NCBI GenBank assembly: GCA_944321565.1
Contig: CALULT010000004.1
Coordinates: 1 to 64,000, forward strand
Reading direction: 5' to 3'
Source: an uncultured Paraprevotella sp.
GTDB lineage: Bacteria > Bacteroidota > Bacteroidia > Bacteroidales > Bacteroidaceae
DNA length: 64,000 nt
Made by a program: the position numbers and the translations under genes. Positions within the stretch are counted from its first letter, which is position 1, and the number at the start of each line of letters is the position of its first letter. A model generated the notes under the pieces. It did no database searches and was not told where the DNA came from. It worked only from the letters and a program-made list of their open reading frames with translations. Below are positions 25,840 to 34,546 of the stretch, in pieces.

Positions 25840-26841
25840 ATGGCTCATTTTGTAAACCCGTTTACGGATATCGGTTTCAAGATTATTTTCGGGCAACCTG
25901 CCAGCAAGGAACTGCTTATTACCTTGCTGAACGAACTGCTTGCGGGTGAGCATCACATCGAGGACCTGACGTTTATTGATAAGGAGGACAATTCGGACAA
26001 CGTGAATGACCGGGGAATCATCTTCGACCTGTATTGCCTGACTTCGAGCAAAGAATACATTATCGTGGAAATGCAGAACCGTTGGCACAGCAATTTCCTT
26101 GACCGTACGCTGTATTATGTATGCCGTGCTATCAGCAGGTTGATAGAACGTCCCGTAACGGACGAGGTGGACTTGCCGACAAACGGGAATGACCATCCTG
26201 ACATAGTAGGTGAACCACAGCCACGCTACGGTGACTATTACAAGCTATCGACTGTATACGGGATATTCCTGATGAACTTCAAAGAACCGAAGTTGGAGGC
26301 TAAATTCCGTACGGATACGGTGGTGGCAGACCGGGAGACCGGGAGAACGGTGAATCCGCATTTCCGGCAGATATACTTGCAGTTCCCTTACTTTACCAAG
26401 CAGCTGGAAGAATGCGGGACATTGTATGACAAACTAATCTATGCACTGAAGAATATGAACGAATGGAACAGAATGCCGGATGCACTGAAGGAACAAGTGT
26501 TCAAGCATCTGGAACGGCTGGCAGCCGTAGCTAACCTGTCGGAAGCAAACCGTGTGGCTTATGACAAGGCGGTAGACCGCTTCTACGTAAGCCGGATTTA
26601 CGAGGAGGATATGCAGGACCGAGTGGAGAACGCAATGAGGGAAGGTAGAGAGAAAGGGATGAAAGAAGGGATGAAAGAAGGAATGAAAGAAGGAATGAAA
26701 GAAGGACGAAAGGAAGGACGAAAAGAAGGACGAAAAGAAGGAAAATTGGAAGACGCGCGAAACTTTAAACGTTTAGGCGTATCTCCCGATATCATATCGC
26801 AGGCTACAGGGCTTAGTTTGGAAGAAATCGCAAAGCTTTAA
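25840..26841 (+). CDS. Rpn-family PD-(D/E)XK nuclease (second copy)
   Basis: A 333-residue PDDEXK_2 protein. It starts MAHFVNPFTDIGFKIIFGQP, the usual beginning of the family, and has the nuclease core GIIFDLYCLTSSKEYIIVEMQN (D...ExQ). The promoter at 25780-25811 rules out most upstream starts. Near the C-terminus a run of seven KEG(M/R) repeats precedes the conserved end GLSLEEIAKL. It is only distantly related to the copy at 21037. It has its own promoter and so is independent of the capsule promoter. Confidence 0.87.
   Translation: MAHFVNPFTDIGFKIIFGQPASKELLITLLNELLAGEHHIEDLTFIDKEDNSDNVNDRGIIFDLYCLTSSKEYIIVEMQNRWHSNFLDRTLYYVCRAISRLIERPVTDEVDLPTNGNDHPDIVGEPQPRYGDYYKLSTVYGIFLMNFKEPKLEAKFRTDTVVADRETGRTVNPHFRQIYLQFPYFTKQLEECGTLYDKLIYALKNMNEWNRMPDALKEQVFKHLERLAAVANLSEANRVAYDKAVDRFYVSRIYEEDMQDRVENAMREGREKGMKEGMKEGMKEGMKEGRKEGRKEGRKEGKLEDARNFKRLGVSPDIISQATGLSLEEIAKL
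26659..26742 (+). repeat. 12-bp coding minisatellite (KEGM/KEGR)
   Basis: Seven 12-base units (four ATGAAAGAAGGA-like, then three CGAAAAGAAGGA-like) code for a highly charged helical linker in the Rpn-like protein. Such repeats can change copy number by slippage without shifting frame. Confidence 0.9.
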
Positions 26842-27159
26842 GAATATAGGTACATTGTAAAAGAATTGTGGAAGTCTAGGTTGACGGTATGCTTGTTGTA
26901 AGGGATGATAAAGGACGTGTGTAAATTCCCAAATCTTAGGTACCGTCAGCCTGTCCCACATGGGGCTTCAGCGGGACTTTCTCAAAACTTTTTTTGAATG
27001 TCAAAAAAAAGTTTTCCCTCGTTTGACGCATTAGTCGTTTCTTAATGGAAATATTCGAATCGAAAGAATTTTGAAAACTGGAGAATGATTGCGTTATTAC
27101 GATATGTCTCTAGGGGAACAACATGAATATGACGAACACATCAATGCTATTATGATATT
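26842..27159. other. Intergenic region before the last locus gene
   Basis: No gene seen. An imperfect 12-base inverted repeat (AGGTTGACGGTA at 26878-26889 and TACCGTCAGCCT at 26941-26952, 11 of 12 pairing) flanks 51 bases, and a strong A/T hairpin follows at 26984-27015. Confidence 0.5.
26984..27015. terminator. A/T-rich hairpin, possible terminator
   Basis: AAAACTTTTTTT pairs perfectly with AAAAAAAGTTTT across an 8-base loop. It lies 142 bases downstream of the Rpn-like gene. The A and T tracts would suit termination in either direction, but the stem has only one G-C pair at each end of the runs. Confidence 0.35.
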
Positions 27160-28416
27160 ATGACTTTACAATCAGTAATGGACATGTCGTATCAGCAACA
27201 AGTTCTTTGTTTTGAATTCATCCAAGTGGCCATTGGCATGAAAGAATCGCTTTCCGCCGTTCTCATTGAGGAGGATTGGGCATATTTGTTTGAGTTCTGT
27301 AAGCGTCAGGCCTTGATAGGAGTGGGATTTACAGCTGTGGAAAAGCTCCATCGGAATGGGGTGGGTTGTCCGCAAGGATTGAGAATGAAATGGATGTCGT
27401 TGGCCTTACGGATTGAGAAATTGAATGATAAACTTAACAGGCGGTGTGCTGAAGTTGTCGGTCGTTACGGACAGGATGGTTTGTACACATGTGTGTTGAA
27501 AGGGCAAGGAAACTTGCTGAATTATCCGGAAGATTTGGGAGTGAGGCGGATGCCGGGCGACATTGATGTGTGGTGCATGGCTCCGTGCTGTGGACTTGTG
27601 ATTCCCGCTTTGGATGGTGGTCGTTCGCAGATTGGCAAGTTGTGTCATGGGCGCAAGGCGGTCATGGAATATGTGATGATGCAGCACCGTAGGTCAGGAG
27701 GTAAAGAGCAACCTCACATCCGCTATAACCACATTGAGGCACCGAAGTTGGAAGGCACAGAGATTGAGGTACATTACAGGCCTTCTTTCTGTCGAAATCT
27801 GTTGCGTAACATAAGGTTGCAACGTTGGTTTGCCTCGCATGCTGACGAGTGCATGAAACATAATACTCCAATGGGTTTTTCCGTTCCGACCGCATCCGTG
27901 AATGTGGTTTATCAGATGACACATTTGTTTTCCCATTACTTTGACGAGGGGCTCGGGCTTCGTCAACTGATGGATTATTTTTTTACGCTTAAGGCTTGGC
28001 ATAACGACGTGGCGGAATGTTGGAGCCGGCAATCACAACTAGGAATGTGGTGTGAAGGATTGGGTGTACCGGTGATGTCGGCTGAGGAAATCATGTGTAC
28101 TCTTCGTAGTTTCGGCATGGGGAAGTTTGCCGGTGCTGTAATGTGGGTGCTTCATGAGGTATTTGCCATGCCTGTGCAATATTACATCTGCCAGCCTGAC
28201 GGACATGAAGGTCGGAAAATGCTTTCGGAAATTATGCAGGGCGGAAACTTCGGGCAATACGACGAGCGGGGGAAGGCAATGAAACAAGGCGGCATGGTGA
28301 AGCATGGAATGTGGAAATTTTTGCGTATCATGCGGCTTGTTTCCAGTTATCCTGGCGAAGCGTTGTGGGAGCCGGTCTTTAGGGTGTATCATTGGCTATG
28401 GAGACAGGTGCAATAA
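27160..28416 (+). CDS. Nucleotidyltransferase-family protein (NTP_transf_5)
   Basis: A 418-residue protein of the uncharacterised nucleotidyltransferase family PF14907. The motif VLKGQGNLLNYPE followed by RMPGDIDVWC near residue 125 corresponds to the nucleotidyltransferase KG...GDxD active site, and EIEVHYRPSF follows. Proteins of this family are common at the ends of Bacteroidales polysaccharide and surface-glycan loci; the substrate is unknown. It is followed directly by a strong terminator and is the last gene of the plus-strand locus. Confidence 0.75.
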   Translation: MTLQSVMDMSYQQQVLCFEFIQVAIGMKESLSAVLIEEDWAYLFEFCKRQALIGVGFTAVEKLHRNGVGCPQGLRMKWMSLALRIEKLNDKLNRRCAEVVGRYGQDGLYTCVLKGQGNLLNYPEDLGVRRMPGDIDVWCMAPCCGLVIPALDGGRSQIGKLCHGRKAVMEYVMMQHRRSGGKEQPHIRYNHIEAPKLEGTEIEVHYRPSFCRNLLRNIRLQRWFASHADECMKHNTPMGFSVPTASVNVVYQMTHLFSHYFDEGLGLRQLMDYFFTLKAWHNDVAECWSRQSQLGMWCEGLGVPVMSAEEIMCTLRSFGMGKFAGAVMWVLHEVFAMPVQYYICQPDGHEGRKMLSEIMQGGNFGQYDERGKAMKQGGMVKHGMWKFLRIMRLVSSYPGEALWEPVFRVYHWLWRQVQ

Positions 28417-28449
28417 TGGATGCTATAAGCATTCTTGGATGTTCAAAAG

Positions 28450-28495
28450 GATATCCGGCACACTTCTTGGGTGGAGGTGTGCCGGATATCTTTTT
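28450..28495 (+). terminator. Rho-independent terminator at the end of the polysaccharide locus
   Basis: GATATCCGGCACAC (28450-28463) pairs perfectly with GTGTGCCGGATATC (28477-28490) and is followed by TTTTT. It sits 33 bases after the nucleotidyltransferase stop and just before the convergent PepSY-like gene. Confidence 0.9.
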
Positions 28496-28501
28496 GGGAT
28501 G

Positions 28502-29410
28502 TTACGTCCGTGGAGTACCGTCAGGGTCGTAGCTCAGGATGATGTCCACGGGTTCACGGTCAAGTTCGATGCGGTAGTATTCGGCAACGGTATCGCCATT
28601 GGGATATTCGATGCGGTCCACATCGTCTTCGTAGGCATTGAACGTGTTTCCTGCGTTGGTGAAAGCGGTGGTCACGGCGGCGGGAAGGGAAGTCCAAAGT
28701 ATGTCTTCAAATTCCGTGTAGAGCCATTGGGCGTTGGTGTCGAAGTGCATGTCGGCTTCCGCGCCATTGATGTGCAACTGTGCTTCGTAGCCGTTGGGCT
28801 CGCGGTCGATTTCCGTGAGGATGGCATCGGGGTAGCGTGTGTTGACGGCCTCAGTGATAGTTTTGCGGATGGTGTCGTCAAGCTCGCCACCAGGTGTCAC
28901 TATTCCGCCAGATGGCGTGCCGGCACCATTGCCTTGGTATGTGCTGCCGTCCGGATTGTAGAGCAGTACAATGTCCGCAGGTTCACGGTCGAGTTCGATG
29001 CGGTAGTATTCGGCAGTGGTGTTGCCATTGGGATATTCGATGCGATCCACATCGTCCTCGTAAGGGTTGAACGTGTTTCCCGCATTGGTGAAAGCGTCGG
29101 TGACTGCGACGGGAAGGGAAGCCCATGCAATGTCCTCAAATTCCGTATAAAGCCATTGGTAATTCCCGTCAATGTACATCTCGGCTTCGCCGTTGTTGAT
29201 CCACATTTGGATTTCGTAGCCTTGCGGGATGCGTTCGATTTCCGTGATTTGTGCGCCGGGATAACGTGTTGTCGCCGCTTGGGTGATGTTTGCGTCTCCC
29301 CAAAGTCCGTTGTCCTTGTCATCATCATCGTCGCAGGCGACCCACACGGGGGCGGCAAGCAACAACAGCCCGAAACCGGGTTTCCATATTCTTTTCATCA
29401 AGTCTTTCAT
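28502..29410 (-). CDS. Exported protein with two tandem PepSY-like domains
   Basis: A 302-residue probable lipoprotein. The signal peptide ends APVWVAC, followed by an acidic run (DDDDDKDN) often seen after lipoprotein cysteines in Bacteroidetes. Two copies of a PepSY-like unit (PF11396 type) follow, at about residues 38-150 and 185-300, each with RYPxAxxTEIxR, WLYTEFEDI and YEDDVDRIEYPNG. They are linked by a Gly/Thr-rich stretch. The two copies are very similar, indicating internal duplication. Proteins of this group often lie beside two-component systems, as here. Function unknown. Confidence 0.8.
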   Translation of the reverse strand: MKDLMKRIWKPGFGLLLLAAPVWVACDDDDDKDNGLWGDANITQAATTRYPGAQITEIERIPQGYEIQMWINNGEAEMYIDGNYQWLYTEFEDIAWASLPVAVTDAFTNAGNTFNPYEDDVDRIEYPNGNTTAEYYRIELDREPADIVLLYNPDGSTYQGNGAGTPSGGIVTPGGELDDTIRKTITEAVNTRYPDAILTEIDREPNGYEAQLHINGAEADMHFDTNAQWLYTEFEDILWTSLPAAVTTAFTNAGNTFNAYEDDVDRIEYPNGDTVAEYYRIELDREPVDIILSYDPDGTPRT

Positions 29411-29470
29411 TTTTGTTTGTTTTTAAAGGTGAATGTATAAAGTCATTTGAATTTTGGCATGAAGCCGGGT

Positions 29471-29911
29471 TTAATCCACTTCGACGATTTTGAACTTCTT
29501 GTTGAACTTCAAGTCCACATCGTTGTACAGTTCCACTTCGTAGTCGCGGGAGTCTTTTTCGATTTTGGTGATTTGTTCACCCGGGAACATTTCTTCCACT
29601 TGGTTGCGGATTTGTGCGGGGATGAATGCGACGGGGACGGCTTCCTGTTTGCAGTCCACTTCTATCCATTCGCCTTTGCTGTTGAAGGAGATTTCCGCGC
29701 CATGGACGAGTTGCACTTCGTATGTGGTGGACCAAGGCCATTCCTTTTCGATTTTGATGTAGGACACTTTGGCATGCGGGAAGTGTTGTTTGAGTGTCGC
29801 ACGTGCGGGGGCAGGCAGGTCGTTCGTGTTGCGGCTGATGACATCGTTGTCGGCACAGGCCGTGGCTGCGATGGCAAATCCGATGGTCAGTATGGCAAAA
29901 ACCTTTTTCAT
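29471..29911 (-). CDS. PepSY-like exported protein
   Basis: A 146-residue protein with an N-terminal signal MKKVFAILTIGFAIAATACA and two short PepSY-like repeats (ARATLKQHFPHAKVSYIKIE and IRNQVEEMFPGEQITKIEKD). It lies 93 bases downstream of the histidine kinase and 60 bases upstream of the larger PepSY-like gene. It is a candidate target or periplasmic partner of the two-component system; that link rests on position only. Confidence 0.8.
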   Translation of the reverse strand: MKKVFAILTIGFAIAATACADNDVISRNTNDLPAPARATLKQHFPHAKVSYIKIEKEWPWSTTYEVQLVHGAEISFNSKGEWIEVDCKQEAVPVAFIPAQIRNQVEEMFPGEQITKIEKDSRDYEVELYNDVDLKFNKKFKIVEVD

Positions 29912-30004
29912 GACGGTACGTTTAAAGGGTGAATAATCTGGTTTCCGTACCGCAAAGTAAAGGACTGAATTTGGAAAGATTTGGGATTCCGGCCTGAATA
30001 CGGT

Positions 30005-31276
30005 TCAGTTTGCAAGTTTTAACAAGAAATGATGCCGCCCGTCGTAGCGGTACTCTATACCTATATTATATAGGGAGGCAATGGACTGGACGATGGAAAG
30101 TCCTAGGCCGGTGGATTCCTTGTGGGAGCCGTTGCCTTTGTGGAACCGGCGGAACATTTGTTGTGGGTCGAGGGCGGTGGAACCATCGTTGCTGATTTCC
30201 ACTTCGTGGCTGTCCAAACGCACGTCTATGTGTCCGCCGTCCGGACTGTGGACAATGGCGTTCTTGATGAGGTTGTTCAGCATTGTGTGGGCCAGCGACT
30301 CGTCCATGCGGACTGTGCAGGCGGCGTTTTCCCGGATGTCGCAGGTGAGCTGTTTGTCTTCATAGACTTCCGAGAGCAGTTCCACGATGTTGCGCACATG
30401 TTGGTTCAGGTTCACGTCTGTCGTTTGGGTGAATTGTCTGTTTTGGATGCGCGAGAGCAGGAGCAGGGATTTGTTGAGCTGCACGGCGCGATTGAGGCTG
30501 CGGTACATGTCATCAATTTCTTTCAGTTCCTCTTCGTTCAGGTTTTCGTGGTCGGCCAGCATTTCCAGTTTGCTGCGCACGATGGCCAGCGGGGTTTGTA
30601 GCTCGTGCGATGCGTTTTCGATGAATTCCTTTTGTTCGCGGTAGGCTTTCTCCGTGCGTTCGTGCATGTCGATGGCGGCGCGGTTCAGGGTTTGGAACTC
30701 AACGATGCGGGTATGTGTGTCCAGTGGAGGGGCCGGACGGCCGGGTGTCACGTTCCTGAGCCATTCCAGCAGGCGGTCGAGCGGACGGAATACGGATTGG
30801 AGAATCAGCCGTGTGGAGAAGATGAGGCAGCAGAGCAGCACGATGTATAAAGCCACGAGATACTTGAAAATGGCGGCAATCAGGTCATCGCGTTCCAATG
30901 TGGAAAGGCGTAGCTCCAACTCGTAATAATTCAGGTCGGTGGCCATGAAGCAGGATTTCATGACGCGCACAGGTTCAAACTCGCCTTCTGTTTCGATATA
31001 GACTTCCCCGTCGTAGAACCGTTCCCGGTAATCGGCCGCTTCCTCTTGTGTGAGCGGGCGGATGCTGTAGCTGTGGATAACCCGGTCTTCCGCTTCCAGC
31101 AGGGTGGAGTCGGCCAGGATTTTTCCGACGATGATGTCGCGGTAGTTGTCTAAGGCATCGTCGGTTTCGTCCATGACTTCGTCAATGACGGCGAAGTAGA
31201 AAAAGGTGCCCCATCCGCCGAGCAACAGGAAGAGGAGCAAGGACAGGTTCAGGTGGGTGTATCGCAGCAATTTCAT
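30005..31276 (-). CDS. Sensor histidine kinase
   Basis: A 423-residue membrane kinase. Two hydrophobic segments (about residues 10-30 and 145-165) bracket a periplasmic sensor of about 115 residues. A short cytoplasmic linker leads to the H-box FIENASHELQTPLA, with the N box NLIKNAIVHS and the G2 box STGLGLSIVQS. The start MKLLRYTHLNLS lies 13 bases after the response regulator. With that regulator it forms a two-component pair of the OmpR class. The signal is unknown; the downstream PepSY-like genes suggest an envelope-related role. Confidence 0.9.
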   Translation of the reverse strand: MKLLRYTHLNLSLLLFLLLGGWGTFFYFAVIDEVMDETDDALDNYRDIIVGKILADSTLLEAEDRVIHSYSIRPLTQEEAADYRERFYDGEVYIETEGEFEPVRVMKSCFMATDLNYYELELRLSTLERDDLIAAIFKYLVALYIVLLCCLIFSTRLILQSVFRPLDRLLEWLRNVTPGRPAPPLDTHTRIVEFQTLNRAAIDMHERTEKAYREQKEFIENASHELQTPLAIVRSKLEMLADHENLNEEELKEIDDMYRSLNRAVQLNKSLLLLSRIQNRQFTQTTDVNLNQHVRNIVELLSEVYEDKQLTCDIRENAACTVRMDESLAHTMLNNLIKNAIVHSPDGGHIDVRLDSHEVEISNDGSTALDPQQMFRRFHKGNGSHKESTGLGLSIVQSIASLYNIGIEYRYDGRHHFLLKLAN

Positions 31277-31289
31277 GGCCGTAGGTTTG

Positions 31290-31970
31290 TCAAGGTTCGA
31301 AAGCCAGTTTGTAGCCAAAGCCATACACGGCTTTGATTTCGGCTTGTGCGCCGGCGGCCTTCATCTTTTTGCGCAGGTTTTTCACTTGGGAATAGATGAA
31401 GTCAAGGCTGTCTGCCTGGTCGATGTGGTCGCCCCATACGGATTCGGCCAGTGCGGTGCGGTTGATGAGCCGGTTGGGGTTGCTCATGAAGTAATAGAGC
31501 AGGTCGAACTCTTTTCGGTTGAGCGCGATGTCTTTTCCGTCAACGGCCACCTTGCGTGTGTCGGGGGTAAGGGTCAGGTTGCCCAATACGATGCTGGTGT
31601 CGCCCCCCGCTTTCTTCCTCCGCAGCAGGGATTTCACCCGCGCGTTGAGTTCCGCCAAGTGGAATGGTTTGGCCAAATAGTCATCTGCGCCCAAGTCAAG
31701 ACCTTCCACTTTGTCGTCAATGGAATCTTTGGCCGAGATGATGATGACGCTCTCTTGTTTGCGCATTCGCTTGAGATGGGCCAGCAAGGACAGGCCGCTT
31801 CCGCCGGGCAACATGATGTCCAGCAGGACGCAGTCGTAGTCATAGTCGTTGATTTTGGACATGGCGGCGGGATAGTCCTCCGCACATTCCACGACGAACT
31901 TCTCACGTTCAAGATAAGCTTTGACCGTGTCGCGCAGCTCCTTTTCGTCTTCCACCAACAGGATTTTCAT
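31290..31970 (-). CDS. OmpR-family response regulator
   Basis: A 226-residue regulator. The receiver domain has acidic residues Glu7-Asp8, the phosphoacceptor Asp51 in LLDIMLPG, and Lys101 in LAKPF. The C-terminal winged-helix domain contains LNRKEFDLLYYFMSNPNRLI and AVYGFGYKL. It overlaps the thioesterase gene by four bases and is followed by its kinase, so it is cotranscribed with metabolic genes upstream. Confidence 0.92.
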   Translation of the reverse strand: MKILLVEDEKELRDTVKAYLEREKFVVECAEDYPAAMSKINDYDYDCVLLDIMLPGGSGLSLLAHLKRMRKQESVIIISAKDSIDDKVEGLDLGADDYLAKPFHLAELNARVKSLLRRKKAGGDTSIVLGNLTLTPDTRKVAVDGKDIALNRKEFDLLYYFMSNPNRLINRTALAESVWGDHIDQADSLDFIYSQVKNLRKKMKAAGAQAEIKAVYGFGYKLAFEP

Positions 31971-32389
31971 GGCTGTGCGGTGCTTTCAACCGGGTCAACC
32001 GGCAGGGTGTCTTTCTTCCGGTAGCCGGAACTGGTCATAATGGCCACCAGCGTGCCGTCTTCCTGCGTGATGTGTACTTCGATGTATGGGATGCGGTTGT
32101 GGTGGTACACCTCGCGGGCTTCGGCGTAGAGCCATCCGCAGGAGACGGCTTTCAGGAACGTGATGTTGGCCGAGAGCGAAAGCGTGATTTGGGTGTAGCT
32201 GTTGGCTACGGCGGCAAAGGCCAGGTCGGCCAATGTGAAGAGTGCCCCGCCTTGGCATACTCCGGCGGCGTTGAGGTGGGCCGGTGTGACTTCCATGCGT
32301 ACTTTGGCGTAACCCGGTTCAATGGTGAAGATTTCGGCTCCGGCTTCACGGGCAAAACGGTCGTTGAGCAAAAACTCGGATAGTTTCAT
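31967..32389 (-). CDS. PaaI-family acyl-CoA thioesterase (hotdog fold)
   Basis: A 140-residue hotdog-fold protein. The stretch HLNAAGVCQGGALFTLADLA is the signature of PaaI-type 4HBT thioesterases, and the length is normal. It would hydrolyse small acyl- or aryl-CoA esters. It lies between the HAD phosphatase (36 bases) and the response regulator (four-base overlap), in the long minus-strand operon. Confidence 0.87.
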   Translation of the reverse strand: MKLSEFLLNDRFAREAGAEIFTIEPGYAKVRMEVTPAHLNAAGVCQGGALFTLADLAFAAVANSYTQITLSLSANITFLKAVSCGWLYAEAREVYHHNRIPYIEVHITQEDGTLVAIMTSSGYRKKDTLPVDPVESTAQP

Positions 32390-32425
32390 GGTTTTGTTGT
32401 TTGAATGGAATGGATGATTCGTGAT

Positions 32426-33154
32426 TCATGAAAAAGTTTGCCGCACCTCTTCCCAATGTTCATAGAGGGATTGCACGGACGGGAAAAGCAAGTCGGCTCC
32501 GGCATCAAGCAATACCTGGTCGGGCAAGGGGCCGGTGTTGACGGCAATGGTGAAGATACGGGCTGCCGTGGCGGCTTGCACGCCCAACGGGGCATTTTCC
32601 ACCACGATGCCTTCCCAAGGCCGTATGCCTGCTTTTTGCAACCCCATCAGGTAAGGTTCGGGGTCTGGCTTCCCGCGTTTCACGTCGAAGCTGGTCACCA
32701 TCAGCCCGCGTTGGAAAATGCCGGGAAAGTTGTGGTTCAGCCGGTCAAGCAGGGTGAGCTGGCCGGAACCGGTGACCAATACCGGTGTCAGCCCTTCTTC
32801 TTTCACTTTGTTGAGCAGGTTTGCCGCGCCCGGCATTTGCGGGGCTTCGGGGCATTGGCTGAACAATTCGGATTTGGCTTTATACATGGTTTGCCGTTCT
32901 TCTTCTGTGGCATCCCGTCCCCATTGGCGGCGGGTCAGGATGTCGATGGTGCCGCCCCCGGTGCGCCCTTCGTGGAGATAGGCTTCTTCGGGTGTCATGT
33001 GCAGCCCGAATTGTGCCATGGAGCGTGTCCATGAAGAGGCATGGTTGGGCATGGAGTCGAACAAGACCCCGTCCATGTCAAAAAGCACGGCCTTGAGGCT
33101 TGTCGCCTCAAAGCCGTGTCTTTTCAGGTATAAGTCTTTCTCTTTTTCAAACAT
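32426..33154 (-). CDS. HAD-family hydrolase (beta-phosphoglucomutase-like)
   Basis: A 242-residue HAD subfamily IA enzyme. Motif I is LFDMDGVLFDSM near residue 24, motif II VLVTGSG, motif III KRGKPDPEPY, and motif IV the VVENAPLG stretch, which replaces the usual VVEDS/GD form. The helical cap includes HEGRTGGGTID, as in beta-phosphoglucomutase-like phosphatases. It starts four bases after pgi, so a role in sugar-phosphate metabolism is plausible, but the substrate cannot be told. Confidence 0.85.
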   Translation of the reverse strand: MFEKEKDLYLKRHGFEATSLKAVLFDMDGVLFDSMPNHASSWTRSMAQFGLHMTPEEAYLHEGRTGGGTIDILTRRQWGRDATEEERQTMYKAKSELFSQCPEAPQMPGAANLLNKVKEEGLTPVLVTGSGQLTLLDRLNHNFPGIFQRGLMVTSFDVKRGKPDPEPYLMGLQKAGIRPWEGIVVENAPLGVQAATAARIFTIAVNTGPLPDQVLLDAGADLLFPSVQSLYEHWEEVRQTFS

Positions 33155-33158
33155 GAGT

Positions 33159-34508
33159 TTATTGGTTTAAACGGGCGCGGATGGCTTCGCTTTCCTTTTC
33201 GTAGCCGGGCTTGTTGAGCAGGGCGAACATGTTCTTCTTGTAGGCTTCCACGCCGGGTTGGTTGAACGTGTTCACACCCAAAAGGTTGCCGCTGATGCCG
33301 CAGGCTTTCTCGAAGAAGTAGATGATTTGCCCCAGATAGTATTCATCCAGCCTGGGGACGCTGAGGCGCATGTTGGGTACTCCGCCGTCCACGTGGGCCA
33401 GTTGTGTGCCCAGTTCTGCCATTTTGTTCACTTCGTCCACACGTTTGCCGGCCAGAAAGTTCAGTCCGTCAAGGTTTTCCTCATCGGTCGGGAAGAGCAC
33501 CTTGTGGTTGGGTTCTTCGATGCTGATGACAGTTTCGAAGATGGTGCGTTCGCCGTCCTGAATCCATTGCCCCATGGAATGAAGGTCGGTGGTGAAGTCC
33601 ACTGCAGCCGGGAAGATGCCCTTGTGGTCCTTGCCTTCCGATTCGCCGAAGAGCTGTTTCCACCATTCGTTCAGGTAGTGCAGCTTGGGCTGGAAGTTTA
33701 CCAAGATTTCAATTTTCTTGCCATCTGCATACAGGGCATTGCGGCATGCGGCATATACGGCTGAAGGATTCTCCATGAACGGCACGTCCAAAGCAGTGGC
33801 TTTCTCCATGTCGGCAGCTCCGGCCACCAGTTTGGCGATGTCGAAACCGGCCACGGCGATGGGCAGCAATCCCACGGGGGTGAGCACGGAGAAGCGTCCG
33901 CCTACGTTGTCGGGGATGACGAAACTCTTGTAGCCTTCCTTGTCGGCCGTGGTGCGGGCGGCACCTTTCTTGGCATCGGTGACGGCCACGATGACTTTGC
34001 GGGCCATGTCCTTTCCGCGTTGGTCTTCGCATTGTTTCTTCAGCAAGCGGAAAGCCAAGGCCGTTTCGGTCGTTGTGCCGCTCTTGGATATGTTGATGAC
34101 ACCGAATTTCTTATCTTTCAGGTAGTCGCACATTTCGGCCAAGTAATCCTCGCCGATGTTGTTCCCGGCAAACAGGATGACGGGATTCTTCTTGTCGTCC
34201 AGCAACCATTGGAAGCTGTTGCTCAGGGCTTCAATGACAGTGCGTGCGCCCAAATAGCTGCCGCCGATGCCGGCTACTACGACCACTTCGCAGTTTTCGC
34301 GTAGCACTTGTGCTGAGGCGTTCAGTTCGGCGATGAATTCCGGAGTGATGGATGACGGAAGGTGCAACCAACCCAAAAAATCATTGCCCGGGCAGGTGCC
34401 GTTTTCCAAGGCTTCTTGTGCGGCTTTCACTTGCGGCTCGTATGCCGCGATGGCATCCGCGCCAACGAACTGCGCGGCTTTCGTGATGTCTAATTGAATG
34501 TTTTTCAT
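33159..34508 (-). CDS. pgi: Glucose-6-phosphate isomerase
   Basis: A 449-residue enzyme of the short bacterial Pgi type. It interconverts glucose-6-phosphate and fructose-6-phosphate in glycolysis. Landmarks are [38 protein letters not shown] (phosphate-binding SIS loop), [20 protein letters not shown] and the C-terminal [15 protein letters not shown]. It follows gpsA after 38 bases in an arrangement (lysS-gpsA-pgi) that is conserved in Bacteroidales. Confidence 0.96.
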   Translation of the reverse strand: MKNIQLDITKAAQFVGADAIAAYEPQVKAAQEALENGTCPGNDFLGWLHLPSSITPEFIAELNASAQVLRENCEVVVVAGIGGSYLGARTVIEALSNSFQWLLDDKKNPVILFAGNNIGEDYLAEMCDYLKDKKFGVINISKSGTTTETALAFRLLKKQCEDQRGKDMARKVIVAVTDAKKGAARTTADKEGYKSFVIPDNVGGRFSVLTPVGLLPIAVAGFDIAKLVAGAADMEKATALDVPFMENPSAVYAACRNALYADGKKIEILVNFQPKLHYLNEWWKQLFGESEGKDHKGIFPAAVDFTTDLHSMGQWIQDGERTIFETVISIEEPNHKVLFPTDEENLDGLNFLAGKRVDEVNKMAELGTQLAHVDGGVPNMRLSVPRLDEYYLGQIIYFFEKACGISGNLLGVNTFNQPGVEAYKKNMFALLNKPGYEKESEAIRARLNQ

Positions 34509-34546
34509 CTTTCTGTTTTTTATTAAAAGTGGTTAGTTCACATTAG

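Noticed and set aside
28304..29440. 378-residue plus-strand frame opposite the PepSY-like gene
   Set aside because: Antisense to the duplicated PepSY gene; its apparent repeats only reflect that duplication. It would also cross the terminator at 28450-28495.
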